64,000 nt of DNA from Flavobacterium sp. SH_e (GTDB lineage: Bacteria > Bacteroidota > Bacteroidia > Flavobacteriales > Flavobacteriaceae). A program made the translations under genes and the position numbers. Below, piece after piece: positions 9,337-19,096 of the stretch. The DNA is taken from assembly GCF_025717045.1 (NCBI RefSeq), contig NZ_JAOVZN010000008.1:241538-305537 (forward strand), written 5' to 3'. Each line of letters begins with the position of its first letter. Position 1 is the stretch's first letter. The notes below the pieces were generated by a model. The model made no database searches, was not told the origin of the DNA, and worked only from the letters and a program-made list of their open reading frames with translations.

Positions 9337-9499
9337 AAATGAATTTAGGATTTTTGGCTAATGTACCATTTATCGGTAAAAAATGAAAGTCTATTTTTTC
9401 TTTTGTTACGAATAATAACAGTTTTTAAACCAATTTAAATTGATTTTAAAAAATACGACCGTTAAAAATATAAAAAAACAACGATGAAACAAAAAAATA

Positions 9500-10684
9500 C
9501 TATTTGATTCCGAGTACTTCTTTTGCCAAATCAATCATTTCGGGCGTTCCCGTATTTTTGTTCTTTTCGTCAGAGAGTTTTACAACGCCTTGCCAATGTG
9601 TATTATCGGGTTTTGTATCGGTTAATTTAATGACCATATTCATTGCTGGAAGACCAACATCGTTTGTGAAATTTGTTCCAATCCCGAATGACATTTTTAT
9701 TTTGTCTTGACAGAAATCTACAATCTTTTTTACTTTTTCATAATTGAGTGAATCAGAAAAAACAATCGCTTTTGATTTTGGATCAATTCCCATTTTGATA
9801 TAATGCGAAATTACTTTTTGAGCAAATTCTATCGGATCGCCACTATCATGTCGAACTCCGTCAAAAAGTTTGGAATATTTTTTATCAAATTGATTGAAAA
9901 ATATTTCTGTAGTATAAGTATCTGTTAAAGCAATTCCGAGATCTCCGCCATAGACTTTTGTCCAGTTTTCAAGTCCAATGGAATTCGCCATTTTAAAACC
10001 ATATTGCGCAGCATGAAACATAAACCATTCGTGAGCGTGCGTCCCTAAAGGTCTTCGATTATTTACCATTGCAAAATGAACATTACTGGTTCCTATAAAA
10101 CTATGCCCGCCATAAGTACGTAAAGTTTCGTTTACCAAATCTTGTACATCATAAGAATGGCGCCTTCTCGTTCCAAATTCTAAGATCGAAACTCCAAGTT
10201 TATTGTAATTATCGATTTTATCTTTGGTAAGACTTTTTACAGCTTCATCATTTAAACGAATTAGATGATTGGCTTTGTAAAACAGTTCTGAAATCAAAGC
10301 CATCAAAGGCACTTCCCATAAAATGGTTCTATACCAAAATCCTTCAACAACAACTTTAATTTCTGAACCTTCTTGACTTATCTGAACTTCTGACGGATCA
10401 AAACTATAACCCTGCAAAAAATCTAAATAAGTAGGATCAAGATATTGGCAATAATGCGACAGATAACTTTTTTCTTCTTTTGTTAAACGAAGATCGGCCA
10501 TTGCATCTACCGAATGGCGAAGTAAATCTGCAAAACCATCTGGAAAAATATGTTTACCACGATTTATAAATCCGTAACGAACTTTTGCTTTTGGGAAAAG
10601 TTTGATTACAGCATGTTGCATCGTAAATTTATAGAAATCATTGTCTAAAATTGATTTCAAAAAGGTTGTTTCCATGGTATTCAT
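9500..10684 (-). CDS. pncB: Nicotinate phosphoribosyltransferase
   Basis: A 394-residue protein matching the PncB family over its whole length: N-terminal SILDNDFYKFTMQHA, EFGTRRRHSYDVQ, GGHSFIGTSNV, THAHEWFMFHAAQYG, and the phosphate-binding VRHDSGDP segment. It converts nicotinate and PRPP to nicotinate mononucleotide in the cytoplasmic NAD salvage pathway, with ATP-dependent activation through a conserved histidine. Two in-frame ATGs lie at the start (residues 1 and 4, MNTMETTFLKSILDNDFY); either could be used. It appears to be transcribed alone, with 67 bp to the next upstream minus-strand gene. Confidence 0.95.
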   Translation of the reverse strand: MNTMETTFLKSILDNDFYKFTMQHAVIKLFPKAKVRYGFINRGKHIFPDGFADLLRHSVDAMADLRLTKEEKSYLSHYCQYLDPTYLDFLQGYSFDPSEVQISQEGSEIKVVVEGFWYRTILWEVPLMALISELFYKANHLIRLNDEAVKSLTKDKIDNYNKLGVSILEFGTRRRHSYDVQDLVNETLRTYGGHSFIGTSNVHFAMVNNRRPLGTHAHEWFMFHAAQYGFKMANSIGLENWTKVYGGDLGIALTDTYTTEIFFNQFDKKYSKLFDGVRHDSGDPIEFAQKVISHYIKMGIDPKSKAIVFSDSLNYEKVKKIVDFCQDKIKMSFGIGTNFTNDVGLPAMNMVIKLTDTKPDNTHWQGVVKLSDEKNKNTGTPEMIDLAKEVLGIK

Positions 10685-10751
10685 GTTCGGATCATTCCTC
10701 GCTAAGATACGGCAATTTCAGGAAACATAATAGATTGAAGAACTCTTATTT

Positions 10752-11726
10752 TTATACAATTTTAAAAGAAACAATACTACTCGTGTCAACAAAAATGGTG
10801 ATATAATTACCCACATTGCTGTCAATAAGAATTTGGAATTCTAAACCTCCTCTTCTTTCTTTTGGATTTTGAATTTTAACTGGCTGATTCTTTTTATTTA
10901 AATAAAAAACCTGATTAGATTTAGAAACGTTTTTAATTTCTACCGTTATTCTATCTCCGTTTTTCACTTCGATTATACCTGTATTGGGAGTTTTGATTTT
11001 ATAATCGTTTTCGATGGTTTTATTGTAAATCAAAGGTCCGTTTAAGAAATCTTCCTTGCTTAATCTATCTCCTAAAAAAGATCCAGAATCTGGAAAATGT
11101 TTAGCGAAGAAATAGTCAGGATCGGTATCAAAATAAATTGGATTAAAATCATTAACCATTCTTCCTTTGTTGCTGTCATAATAACCTTGTCCCCAAGTTA
11201 CGTCAACCAAACGCCATTTTCTATCGATATAAACCATGTTCCAAGCGTGATTTGACGAAGTATTTTTTCTTCCAATATCAGCTAATCTAGTTTTAGAATC
11301 TCCCTTAACCACTTCGCACTTCAGTCTAACCTGCTCTGCTAAATTCTGATACAAAGCAGTGAAACCTTCGCAAACTGCTTTTTTAGAGTTAAAAGCTTTT
11401 TGAATAAGATTATCGTTTAGCTGTTTAATTTTTCTTTGTTTTTCAGCTTCAGAAGAATAACTGAACCCCTGCACTCTTGGCGGATTCAAAAATGCATTAT
11501 AATCGTATTTTATATTTAAAGCAATCCAAGTATAGATAGCTCGTGCACGATCTGAATCTGATTTAAAATCTTTTTCGATTCTTTCGGCTAATTTTTCGGT
11601 AGTATTAAAGCTTTTCGGGTATTTTGCAACAATCTTATCGACTTCATTTACCGGTTGGGCAAAAGCTAAATTCAGAAAGAAAGTACTCAAAAAAAGACAT
11701 AGAAAAGCAATCTTTTTTAGTGGCAT
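10752..11726 (-). CDS. Secreted transglutaminase-like (papain-fold) domain protein
   Basis: A 324-residue protein with a Sec signal peptide (residues 1-23, cleavage after AFA). Residues about 55-185 form a transglutaminase-like core with a complete catalytic triad: C119 in KKAVCEGF, H160 in SSNHAWNMV and D175 in LVDVTWG. The C-terminal 100 residues look beta-rich and may be an accessory domain. Bacterial relatives are cysteine proteases or cross-linking enzymes of the envelope; the substrate cannot be told from sequence. It starts only 4 bp after the stop of the flavin reductase gene, so the two are very likely co-transcribed. Confidence 0.85.
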   Translation of the reverse strand: MPLKKIAFLCLFLSTFFLNLAFAQPVNEVDKIVAKYPKSFNTTEKLAERIEKDFKSDSDRARAIYTWIALNIKYDYNAFLNPPRVQGFSYSSEAEKQRKIKQLNDNLIQKAFNSKKAVCEGFTALYQNLAEQVRLKCEVVKGDSKTRLADIGRKNTSSNHAWNMVYIDRKWRLVDVTWGQGYYDSNKGRMVNDFNPIYFDTDPDYFFAKHFPDSGSFLGDRLSKEDFLNGPLIYNKTIENDYKIKTPNTGIIEVKNGDRITVEIKNVSKSNQVFYLNKKNQPVKIQNPKERRGGLEFQILIDSNVGNYITIFVDTSSIVSFKIV

Positions 11727-11730
11727 GTAT

Positions 11731-12255
11731 TTAAAAACTTGATGTTATAATATCTTTTAATTGTTGATCTAATTCAGGATTTGAGATTTTATTTTCGTCT
11801 AAATCAAAATTTGAATTGAAAGAAGGAAGCGAAAAAGCTCCTTTAATTTCTGCGCCATAACGAGGAAAAAGATTCTGCGCAATTCCTAAAACTGATGAAC
11901 CGCCTCTTCCTCCTGGCGAAGTTGCCAATAATAACATTGGTTTGTGCTGGAAAACATCTTTTTCTATTCTTGAGCTCCAATCGAAAACATTTTTGAAGGC
12001 AACAGAATAATTTCCATTATTTTCTGCCATAGAAACTACTAAAATATCAGCTTCTTTTAATTTATTTAAAAATGCTTGAGCCACTTCATGCTGACCAACT
12101 TCTTTTTCAAGATCAACACTAAAAACTGGCATAGCAAAATCATTCAGGTCTAAAACTTCAACATCTGCATTTTCAAATAAACTTGATGCATAAGTTGCCA
12201 AACGTTTATTGATTGACTGCTTGCTGTTACTTCCTCCAAAGGCTATAATTTTCAT
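11731..12255 (-). CDS. NADPH-dependent FMN reductase family protein
   Basis: A 174-residue flavodoxin-like fold protein. The N-terminal MKIIAFGGSNSKQSINKRLA is the phosphate-binding loop that holds FMN, and AENNGNYSVAFKNVFDW and TSPGGRGG are the other conserved flavin-contacting segments. Relatives (SsuE, ArsH and azoreductase-like) reduce flavin or quinone-like substrates with NAD(P)H in the cytoplasm. It is probably the first gene of a pair with the secreted transglutaminase. No functional link between the two products is apparent. Confidence 0.85.
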   Translation of the reverse strand: MKIIAFGGSNSKQSINKRLATYASSLFENADVEVLDLNDFAMPVFSVDLEKEVGQHEVAQAFLNKLKEADILVVSMAENNGNYSVAFKNVFDWSSRIEKDVFQHKPMLLLATSPGGRGGSSVLGIAQNLFPRYGAEIKGAFSLPSFNSNFDLDENKISNPELDQQLKDIITSSF

Positions 12256-12356
12256 ATTGTGGTATTTATAAGTTTTATACTTTCAAAAATTAAGCCATAA
12301 AATTACAATCCGTTTTTATTTAAACAAAAAAGACAGCATCTGTTTGGTTTATTTTT

Positions 12357-13274
12357 TTATTTAGATTCTATTTCAAAAACCTCTTTTTGTATTTCTACTG
12401 AATAGTCATTTGGCGAAATACTTCCTCCAAAAGCTTTTGCATACACCTTCGTAAATTCTGCTCCAAAGTATAAAATAATAGCCGAATAATAAACCCAAAC
12501 CAAAATTATAATTACAGAACCCGCCGCGCCATAAACACTTGCGACGGTAGAATTTCCCAGATAAAGTCCAATTGCAAATTTACCGATCATGAATAAAATT
12601 GCTGTACTTGACGCTCCTATAAAAGCATCTTTCCATCTGATAATTCCATCTGGTAAAGTTCGGAATATAATAGCAAAAAGCAATGTGATGCTGGCAAAAA
12701 CAATTACCAAATTTACTACATAAAAAAAGTAAACTGTCGTATCAGGAAAATACAATTTTAAACGAGCATTTAAAACATCTAAAGTAGCGTTAACTATTAA
12801 ACTGACTAACATTAAAAACCCAACAGAAACGATCATAGAAAAGGACATGATTCTGTTTTGGATAAATTTTCGAAGTCCTTTATTGGGTTTTGCACGAAGT
12901 CCCCAAATGTAATTTATGGAACTCTGAATTTCTGCAAAAACTCCCGAAGCCCCAATCAGCAGCATCACAACCCCAAAAATGGTTACAAATACATTACTGT
13001 CTGATAATTGAACATTTTTGATTGCCTCCTGAATCTGTACCGCAGCATTATTTCCAACCAACCTATTTATTTGACCGTACAATTGCCCTGTGACTGCCTC
13101 TTCCCCAAAAAAGAAGCCACAAATAGTAATTATAATAATCAATAAAGGAGGCAAAGCAAAAATGGTATAATAAGATAATGCCGCACTGAGCTTAATAGCA
13201 TTATCGTCGTTGAATTCTAAAAATGTTGTTTTTAATAAATACCAAGTTTTTGAAAAGATGTTATGATTTTTCAT
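12357..13274 (-). CDS. YihY/virulence factor BrkB family inner-membrane protein
   Basis: A 305-residue protein with about six membrane segments and the YihY/BrkB family signature: DDNAIKLSAALSYYTIFALPP at residues 23-43 (read as two blocks), a GVFAEIQSSINYIWG segment and the C-terminal GAAGSVIIILVWVYYSAIILYFGAEFT region (also read in blocks). It was once annotated as ribonuclease BN, which is wrong for this family; its function is unknown, with transport or envelope roles suggested. It follows a clear -7 element and appears monocistronic, with 101 bp to the next gene downstream. Confidence 0.88.
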   Translation of the reverse strand: MKNHNIFSKTWYLLKTTFLEFNDDNAIKLSAALSYYTIFALPPLLIIIITICGFFFGEEAVTGQLYGQINRLVGNNAAVQIQEAIKNVQLSDSNVFVTIFGVVMLLIGASGVFAEIQSSINYIWGLRAKPNKGLRKFIQNRIMSFSMIVSVGFLMLVSLIVNATLDVLNARLKLYFPDTTVYFFYVVNLVIVFASITLLFAIIFRTLPDGIIRWKDAFIGASSTAILFMIGKFAIGLYLGNSTVASVYGAAGSVIIILVWVYYSAIILYFGAEFTKVYAKAFGGSISPNDYSVEIQKEVFEIESK

Positions 13275-13297
13275 TTGCTGATTTTTCGATATTTACT

Positions 13298-13305
13298 CAA
13301 ATTTA
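13298..13305 (-). promoter_or_regulatory. Candidate -7 element TAAATTTG for the YihY gene
   Basis: On the minus strand TAAATTTG matches the Bacteroidota consensus TAnnTTTG, 23 bp before the ATG. No TTG -33 element lies at the expected spacing. Confidence 0.45.
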
Positions 13306-13379
13306 AGCATTAATGAAAATTCTTTACTTCTTGGATTTTAGCCAGATTTTACATTTTTACCATGTATGTATTTTTTAAT

Positions 13380-14051
13380 CTATTTTGAGATTTTATTATA
13401 TTCTTCTTCTCTTCCTAAATTTTTTATTTTTAATATTTTTCGAAACTCACTTCTTGTTGGTTTGAGTAAATAAGAAAGTGAATCTATTTTTTGTCCTTTA
13501 ATTTTGGTAACAGAATCTATTTTTTTTACATCATCAGCAAAATCAATATATTTCATTTTTAAAATATTCTTTTGCAACGAAATAATCCTTAATCGCCAAA
13601 AAAGAGAATCTCTATCACTAATAACAAGATGGCTATTAATTATTTTTGCTTTTTGATTGTATGAGAATCTAAAAATTGTATCAATATCTTTCCTGCTTAT
13701 TTCTAAAGAATCTCCAATTTCAATCATAGAATATTTTTTCAAAGTTTCTCTTTCAATAAGTTGATCATTTACGATATCGAAATAATTTTTTAAAGAGTCT
13801 AAAAAACTTTTATGATATCTATCTTTAAAGAAATATTCTTTTAAAATTCTATCTTCTTCAATTCTTAAAAAAGTAGAATCTTTATCAACATACACACCTT
13901 TAAATCTTGTCGGAAAACCACTTAATTCAGAATCATTTTCTGGTTGTGGTTTTTCAAAATAAAGACAACCATAACATTGTGCTTCTGCATCCGCTTTTAT
14001 ACATGAAATACTTAATGATATTAATACAAAAATTAAAATAAGCTTTTTCAT
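13380..14051 (-). CDS. Uncharacterised lipoprotein
   Basis: A 223-residue protein with a lipoprotein signal (KKLILIFVLISLSISC, Cys17) followed by a short Cys-containing stretch AEAQCYGCLYF and a charged, Lys/Asp/Ile-rich remainder. I do not recognise a domain. The sequence has a phenylalanine/isoleucine-rich, low-GC character and a run of short turns that resembles many species-specific Bacteroidota lipoproteins. It starts 8 bp after the stop of the TIGR02117 gene and is probably co-transcribed with it. Envelope localisation is well supported; function is unknown. Confidence 0.7.
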   Translation of the reverse strand: MKKLILIFVLISLSISCIKADAEAQCYGCLYFEKPQPENDSELSGFPTRFKGVYVDKDSTFLRIEEDRILKEYFFKDRYHKSFLDSLKNYFDIVNDQLIERETLKKYSMIEIGDSLEISRKDIDTIFRFSYNQKAKIINSHLVISDRDSLFWRLRIISLQKNILKMKYIDFADDVKKIDSVTKIKGQKIDSLSYLLKPTRSEFRKILKIKNLGREEEYNKISK

Positions 14052-14059
14052 AATCTGGA

Positions 14060-14737
14060 TTATTTATAATGACAAAAAATCCCTTTATCATAAACTGTCC
14101 ATAAACTTGCTTTCTGGTTCGCAGCTTTCAAAGCATTGTTTGCCCAAGTGTTGCACGTATAAAAAAGACTATAACTTCCTTTGGCTTCATAAAAAGCATC
14201 TTTTCTTCCGTAGCTGTGACCTTGAATCCATTCGGGATGAATTGGATCTCTAAAACTATCTGAAATATAGGTAACTAGTTTTTGATAATTATCTTTAGAA
14301 ACTAAAATACGTTTGCAGTCTTCTCCTTCGCGCAATTGTTTAAAAAATGTCGTGTGCATAGCTGATGAACTAATTCCGAATGCGGCTTTGAAAGCTGTAC
14401 TTGCTTTTAAATCTGCCCATTCTGGTGTTTCAAGATAAAATCCTTTGTCACCCCAGCCAAATGCGATATAATTCATTAATGAATCTTTTGATTGGGTTTG
14501 ATTGAATTGAATCTCATTTCTCCAATCTTTAATTTCATTTTTAATCGGAACTACAATATCGGTATGAACTCCGTTTGAAAGAATGTAAATTGGAATTGCA
14601 TTTTGTTCTTCAACTTTTGCAATATCTGAATTGACTGTGATTTTAGAAATCAGAAATACTGATAATATATACAAAACAAGAAAACTAAAGATTCCGAAAA
14701 GTGTCCAGCCGAGAATTTTGAATGATTTTTTTAGCAT
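14060..14737 (-). CDS. TIGR02117/DUF2459 family protein
   Basis: A 225-residue protein with one N-terminal membrane anchor (residues about 8-31). The soluble part has the features of the TIGR02117 family (DUF2459): ILSNGVHTDIVVP, IAFGWGDKGFYLETPEW, HTTFF and the C-terminal YTCNTWANNALKAA with a conserved Cys. Conserved His and Cys residues would suit a papain-like fold, but no reaction has been shown for the family. It was first noticed near urease genes in other bacteria; none are visible here. It is the first gene of a likely two-gene unit with the lipoprotein downstream. Confidence 0.8.
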   Translation of the reverse strand: MLKKSFKILGWTLFGIFSFLVLYILSVFLISKITVNSDIAKVEEQNAIPIYILSNGVHTDIVVPIKNEIKDWRNEIQFNQTQSKDSLMNYIAFGWGDKGFYLETPEWADLKASTAFKAAFGISSSAMHTTFFKQLREGEDCKRILVSKDNYQKLVTYISDSFRDPIHPEWIQGHSYGRKDAFYEAKGSYSLFYTCNTWANNALKAANQKASLWTVYDKGIFCHYK

Positions 14738-14861
14738 TTTTAATTGGTTGATTTTAGATTAGTAATTGGTTATTTTTTCTGTAACCAATTTTTGAGCCAA
14801 AAAAAATTAATCCTCAAAATTTATTTCTCGCAACTTTTTCGGATCGGCAGATTTCCATTTT

Positions 14862-14965
14862 TTTGTCATCCTGAGGAACGAAGGATCACACTAGAATTTC
14901 CACAAGCTAAGTCGCCAATCTTTGTAGAGTTTCGTGTGTGATCCTTCGTTCCTCAGGATGACAAA
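14862..14965. repeat. 104-bp element with perfect 30-bp inverted repeats
   Basis: Arms at 14862-14891 and 14936-14965 are exact reverse complements, containing GTCATCCTGAGGAACGAAGG, and enclose a 44-bp spacer. It lies between divergently ending genes in the 329-bp gap 14738-15066, which otherwise holds only the ychF terminator. It resembles the REP/MITE-like GTCATCCTGAG elements scattered in many bacteria. No reading frame in it is credible. Confidence 0.9.
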
Positions 14966-14992
14966 CTTTGTGGTTGCTCATTTTAAAGCATA

Positions 14993-15025
14993 AAAAAACT
15001 GCTGAATCTCTTCAGCAGTTTTTTC
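14993..15025. terminator. Terminator of ychF
   Basis: AAAACTGCTGAA and TTCAGCAGTTTT form a 12-bp stem with flanking A and T runs, just beyond the ychF stop (minus strand). It may act in both directions. Confidence 0.85.
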
Positions 15026-15066
15026 TATTTTCTTTCTTCTTTACTCTATTATCTCAAGAAAAAAAA

Positions 15067-16161
15067 TTAAACGTTGAAACGGAAGTGCATTACATCGCCA
15101 TCTTTTACTACGTATTCTTTTCCTTCAACTCTGAATTTTCCAGCTTCTTTTGCTTTTGCCTCAGAACCGTATTGAACGTAATCATCGTATGAAATTACCT
15201 CTGCACGGATGAAACCTTTTTCAAAATCTGTATGGATAACTCCTGCTGCTTGTGGCGCAGTTGCTCCAATATTAATTGTCCATGCACGAACTTCTTTTAC
15301 ACCTGCTGTAAAGTAAGTTTGTTGTTTTAGCAATTTATAAGCTGCACGAATTAAAACTGATGCTCCCGGCTCTTCTAATCCCATATCTTCTAAGAAAACC
15401 TGACGTTCTTCGTAGCTTTCTAATTCTGTAATATCGGCCTCTGCTCCTACTGAAAGTACAATAACTTCCGCATCTTCATCTTTTACTAATTCACGAACTT
15501 GGTCAACATATTTGTTTCCGCTTACTGCTGAACTTTCGTCTACGTTACAAACGTATAAAACTGGTTTTGCAGTAATTAACTGGAAGCTTTCTAATAAAAC
15601 TTCTTCGTCATTATTTTGAGGAACGATTGTTCTCGCAGATTTTGCCTGTAATAAAGCTTCTCTAATTCTGTTTAATAAAGCTTCTTCTGTTTGAGCTTCT
15701 TTATTTCCAGTTTTTGCAGCACGTTTTACTTTTTCTAAACGTTTTTCGATTGTTTCTAAATCTTTTAACTGCAATTCGATATCGATAGTTTCTTTATCAC
15801 GGATTGGGTTTACGTTTCCGTCAACGTGTACAATATTATCATTATCAAAACAACGCAAAACGTGAATGATAGCATTACACTCTCTAATGTTTCCTAAAAA
15901 CTGGTTTCCAAGACCTTCACCTTTACTCGCACCTTTTACCAAACCTGCAATATCTACGATATCTACAGTTGCCATTTGTACACGCTCTGGTTTTACTAAT
16001 TCTTCTAATTTGTTGATTCTTGGATCTGGAACGTTTACAACACCAATATTAGGTTCGATTGTACAAAACGGAAAGTTGGCACTTTGCGCTTTTGCATTAG
16101 ATAAACAATTAAATAATGTTGATTTTCCAACATTTGGTAATCCTACAATTCCTGCTTTCAT
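15067..16161 (-). CDS. ychF: Redox-regulated ATPase YchF (Obg-like GTPase superfamily)
   Basis: A 364-residue P-loop protein matching YchF over its full length. The G1 loop is GLPNVGKSTLFN near the N-terminus, G3 is DIAGLVKGASKGEGLGNQFL, and the usual NKxD is replaced, as expected for an ATP-binding member. The C-terminal TGS domain contains the GVKEVRAWTI and GAKAPQAAG-like segments and ends VMHFRFNV. YchF binds ribosomes and ATP and is linked to oxidative-stress regulation in other bacteria. It stands alone, on the minus strand, divergent from the TonB receptor. Confidence 0.96.
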   Translation of the reverse strand: MKAGIVGLPNVGKSTLFNCLSNAKAQSANFPFCTIEPNIGVVNVPDPRINKLEELVKPERVQMATVDIVDIAGLVKGASKGEGLGNQFLGNIRECNAIIHVLRCFDNDNIVHVDGNVNPIRDKETIDIELQLKDLETIEKRLEKVKRAAKTGNKEAQTEEALLNRIREALLQAKSARTIVPQNNDEEVLLESFQLITAKPVLYVCNVDESSAVSGNKYVDQVRELVKDEDAEVIVLSVGAEADITELESYEERQVFLEDMGLEEPGASVLIRAAYKLLKQQTYFTAGVKEVRAWTINIGATAPQAAGVIHTDFEKGFIRAEVISYDDYVQYGSEAKAKEAGKFRVEGKEYVVKDGDVMHFRFNV

Positions 16162-16456
16162 CTGTTTGTTTCTATATTATTTATTCGACCTTTTTTATTA
16201 GGTCTAAAACATTAAACCTTGTGTTTAAATGTTTTGTGATTTAAATGCATTTTTTGCTTTTCTGCCAAAATGATATTTTTCAGCTTTAAAATTTTGCAAA
16301 TATAAGATTTAATAGCTCTTGCACGAAGTAAAAATGTTCAATAATATAATTTTAGAGCTAATCTTAAAAATTTTTAAACATTTTATTAATTTTTTGTTAA
16401 AAAACATTACTTTTATAAAACTAATCAACAAAAAACAAACCAAAAAACCAATTACC

Positions 16457-19090
16457 ATGAAAAAGATTGCATTATTACTATTTCTGCTGAATTCAGCGTT
16501 TCTCTTTGCTCAGAAAGAGGTCTCAGGTGTTGTAAAAGACAAAACTGGAGCACCACTTCCTGGCGTAAATATTGTCGAAAAAGGGACTTCAAATGGCGTT
16601 TCTACCGATTTTGAAGGTAGTTATAAAATCAAAGTAAAAGAAGGTGCAACCTTAATATTCACTTACGTAGGATTCTCAACAATTGAAAAAGCAGTTACAG
16701 GCGATAAAATAGACATTGTTTTAGGCGAAAGCGAAGGTCAAGTTTTAAATGATGTTGTTGTTACAGGATCACGAAGCACTAAAAGAACCGTTGTAAACTC
16801 TGCCGTTCCCATTGATGTTATTAGCGTAAAAGATGTTACAACACAAAGTGGTAAAATTGAAATCAATCAATTATTGCAATATGTTGCTCCGTCATTTAAT
16901 GCCAATAAACAATCGGGTTCTGATGGTGCCGATCACGTAGATCCAGCTTCTTTAAGAGGTATGGGACCAGATCAGACTTTGGTTTTGATTAACGGAAAAA
17001 GAAGACACCAATCTTCTTTAATTAACTTATTTGGAACAAGAGGACGCGGAAATACAGGAACAGATTTAAATGCAATTCCGGCCGCTTCTATTAAAAGAAT
17101 TGAAATTTTGCGTGACGGAGCTTCAGCACAATATGGTTCTGATGCTATTGCGGGAGTTATCAATATTATTACAAATGATAATGTAAATGAATTAACAGGA
17201 TCCGTAACCTATGGTGCTTTTAATACACATGCCCAAGGCGACTTTCTTCCTGGAACTCCAAACACAAAAGGATATAGATTAGATCAACACGGAAATGGAA
17301 ATTCATACGGAAAAGATCAAGATTTTGACGGCGGTTCTGTTAGGGTTGCTGCTAATTATGGTGTTTCATTAGGAACTAAAGGCGGTTATGCAAACTTTAC
17401 AGGTGAATTTTTAAACAAAAATAAAACCTTAAGACCGGCTTATGATTTTAGAAAAGGTTTTGGCGACGCGAGTATGCATGGAGTAAATTTATTTGCTAAT
17501 TTCTCTATTCCAATTGCAGATAAAACAGAGTTTTATGCTTTTGGAGGAAGTAATTTCAGAGATACTGATGCTTACGCTTTTACAAGAAATGATGGAGAAA
17601 GAGTTGTAGAATCGGTTTATCCTGGAGGTTACACACCAAGAATTACATCAAAAATTAATGACAATTCAGTTGCTGCGGGAATTAAAACAGAGTCTTCTGG
17701 AGGATGGAAATTTGATTTGAGTAATACTTTTGGAAAAAATAAATTCCAGTACGATATTAAAGGAACGATAAATGCTTCTCTTGAAGAAAATTCTCCACAT
17801 GAATTTGATGCTGGAGGACACAGTTTGCTTCAAAATACGACCAATTTTGACATTTCTAAAAACTATGACAGCATTCTTGAAGGTTTTAATATTGCTTTTG
17901 GAACCGAATTTAGAGTAGAAAAATTTGAAATTTTTGCAGGAGAAGAAGGTTCGTACACTACTTATGATACAAACGGACAGCCAATAACAGACCCAACAAC
18001 TCAAAGTGCTCCAATTGATCCTATTTCAGGTAATCCTAGACCTGGAAGTTCGCAAGGTTTCCCTGGTTATAGTCCTGCTAACGAAGTAAATGAAAGTCGT
18101 ACCAATTTCTCTTTATATGCTGATGGAGAGTTGGATATAACCAAAGCTTTAATGGTAAATGCCGCTGTTCGTTTTGAAAATTACAGCGATTTTGGAAGTA
18201 CATTAAATGGAAAATTAGCTTCTAGATTAAAACTTGGCGATCACTTTAATTTGAGAGGTTCTGTTAGTACAGGTTTCCGTGCTCCATCTTTAGCGCAGAT
18301 TTATTATAATTTACGTTTTACCAACTTCAACGCAAGCGGTGCTACAGAAGTATTATTAGCTCCAAACAACAGTGAAATTACAAGAGCTTTTGGAATTGGT
18401 AAATTAAATGAAGAAAAAGCAGTAAATGCTTCTCTAGGTTTTACAGCTTCTTATGGCGATTTTACAGCAACAATTGACGGTTATTACATTCAAGTAAAAG
18501 ACCGTATCGTTCTTACTGGATATTTTGATGCAAGCGCTTTAAATCTTGGTGTTTCTGAAGCTCAGTTTTTTGCCAATGGTGTAGATACTAGCACACACGG
18601 TTTAGACCTAGTTTTATCTTGGAAAAAAGGGTTTGATTTTGGTCAGCTTGGTGCGACTTTGGTTGGAAACATCAATGATATGAAAATTGACAAAGTTAAG
18701 AATGGCACTCTTGATGAAGCTACTTTCTTCGGAAAACGTGAAAAAGCCTTTTTATTAGCTTCTGCGCCAGACAACAAATTTGGTTTAAACTTAAATTATT
18801 CCAAAAAGAAATTCGATGCTGGATTAGCTTTTACTCGTTTTAGCAAAGTTGTTTTGGTAGATTATGCTGATGAAGATGATGTTTACAATCCAAAAGTAGT
18901 AACCGATTTAACTCTTGGGTACCAATTTACTAAAAGTTTAAAACTGACTATTGGAAGCAACAACTTGTTTAATATATATCCAACTAAACAAGACGAGCAA
19001 GGAAATACAGAAGCCGGAGGTTATTGGGATGCTGTACAAATGGGTTTCAGCGGAGCATATTACTACGCAAGACTTGGATTTAACTTTTAA
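16457..19090 (+). CDS. TonB-dependent outer-membrane receptor with CarboxypepD_reg-like domain
   Basis: An 877-residue receptor. I start it at ATG 16457, which gives a normal signal peptide (MKKIALLLFLLNSAFLFAQ); the frame extends upstream to 16319 but that part encodes no signal. Residues about 20-110 form a carboxypeptidase-regulatory-like beta domain, about 115-230 the plug (LRGMGPDQTLVLINGKRR, AIAGVINIIT), and the rest a 22-strand barrel ending GAYYYARLGFNF with a C-terminal Phe. It imports a substrate across the outer membrane using TonB energy. No SusD partner gene follows, so a SusC-type glycan system is unlikely; the substrate is unknown. The 295 bp upstream hold no clear promoter match. 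Confidence 0.92.
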   Translation: MKKIALLLFLLNSAFLFAQKEVSGVVKDKTGAPLPGVNIVEKGTSNGVSTDFEGSYKIKVKEGATLIFTYVGFSTIEKAVTGDKIDIVLGESEGQVLNDVVVTGSRSTKRTVVNSAVPIDVISVKDVTTQSGKIEINQLLQYVAPSFNANKQSGSDGADHVDPASLRGMGPDQTLVLINGKRRHQSSLINLFGTRGRGNTGTDLNAIPAASIKRIEILRDGASAQYGSDAIAGVINIITNDNVNELTGSVTYGAFNTHAQGDFLPGTPNTKGYRLDQHGNGNSYGKDQDFDGGSVRVAANYGVSLGTKGGYANFTGEFLNKNKTLRPAYDFRKGFGDASMHGVNLFANFSIPIADKTEFYAFGGSNFRDTDAYAFTRNDGERVVESVYPGGYTPRITSKINDNSVAAGIKTESSGGWKFDLSNTFGKNKFQYDIKGTINASLEENSPHEFDAGGHSLLQNTTNFDISKNYDSILEGFNIAFGTEFRVEKFEIFAGEEGSYTTYDTNGQPITDPTTQSAPIDPISGNPRPGSSQGFPGYSPANEVNESRTNFSLYADGELDITKALMVNAAVRFENYSDFGSTLNGKLASRLKLGDHFNLRGSVSTGFRAPSLAQIYYNLRFTNFNASGATEVLLAPNNSEITRAFGIGKLNEEKAVNASLGFTASYGDFTATIDGYYIQVKDRIVLTGYFDASALNLGVSEAQFFANGVDTSTHGLDLVLSWKKGFDFGQLGATLVGNINDMKIDKVKNGTLDEATFFGKREKAFLLASAPDNKFGLNLNYSKKKFDAGLAFTRFSKVVLVDYADEDDVYNPKVVTDLTLGYQFTKSLKLTIGSNNLFNIYPTKQDEQGNTEAGGYWDAVQMGFSGAYYYARLGFNF

Positions 19091-19096
19091 TCTTGG

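Noticed and set aside
14744..14941. A 65-codon plus-strand frame in the gap before ychF
   Set aside because: It runs into the perfect 30-bp inverted repeat and its composition is not coding-like; no credible start signal or homologous pattern.
16319..16456. Upstream extension of the TonB receptor reading frame
   Set aside because: The 46 extra residues would precede a normal signal peptide and are Ile/Lys/Phe-rich, as expected of AT-rich leader DNA.
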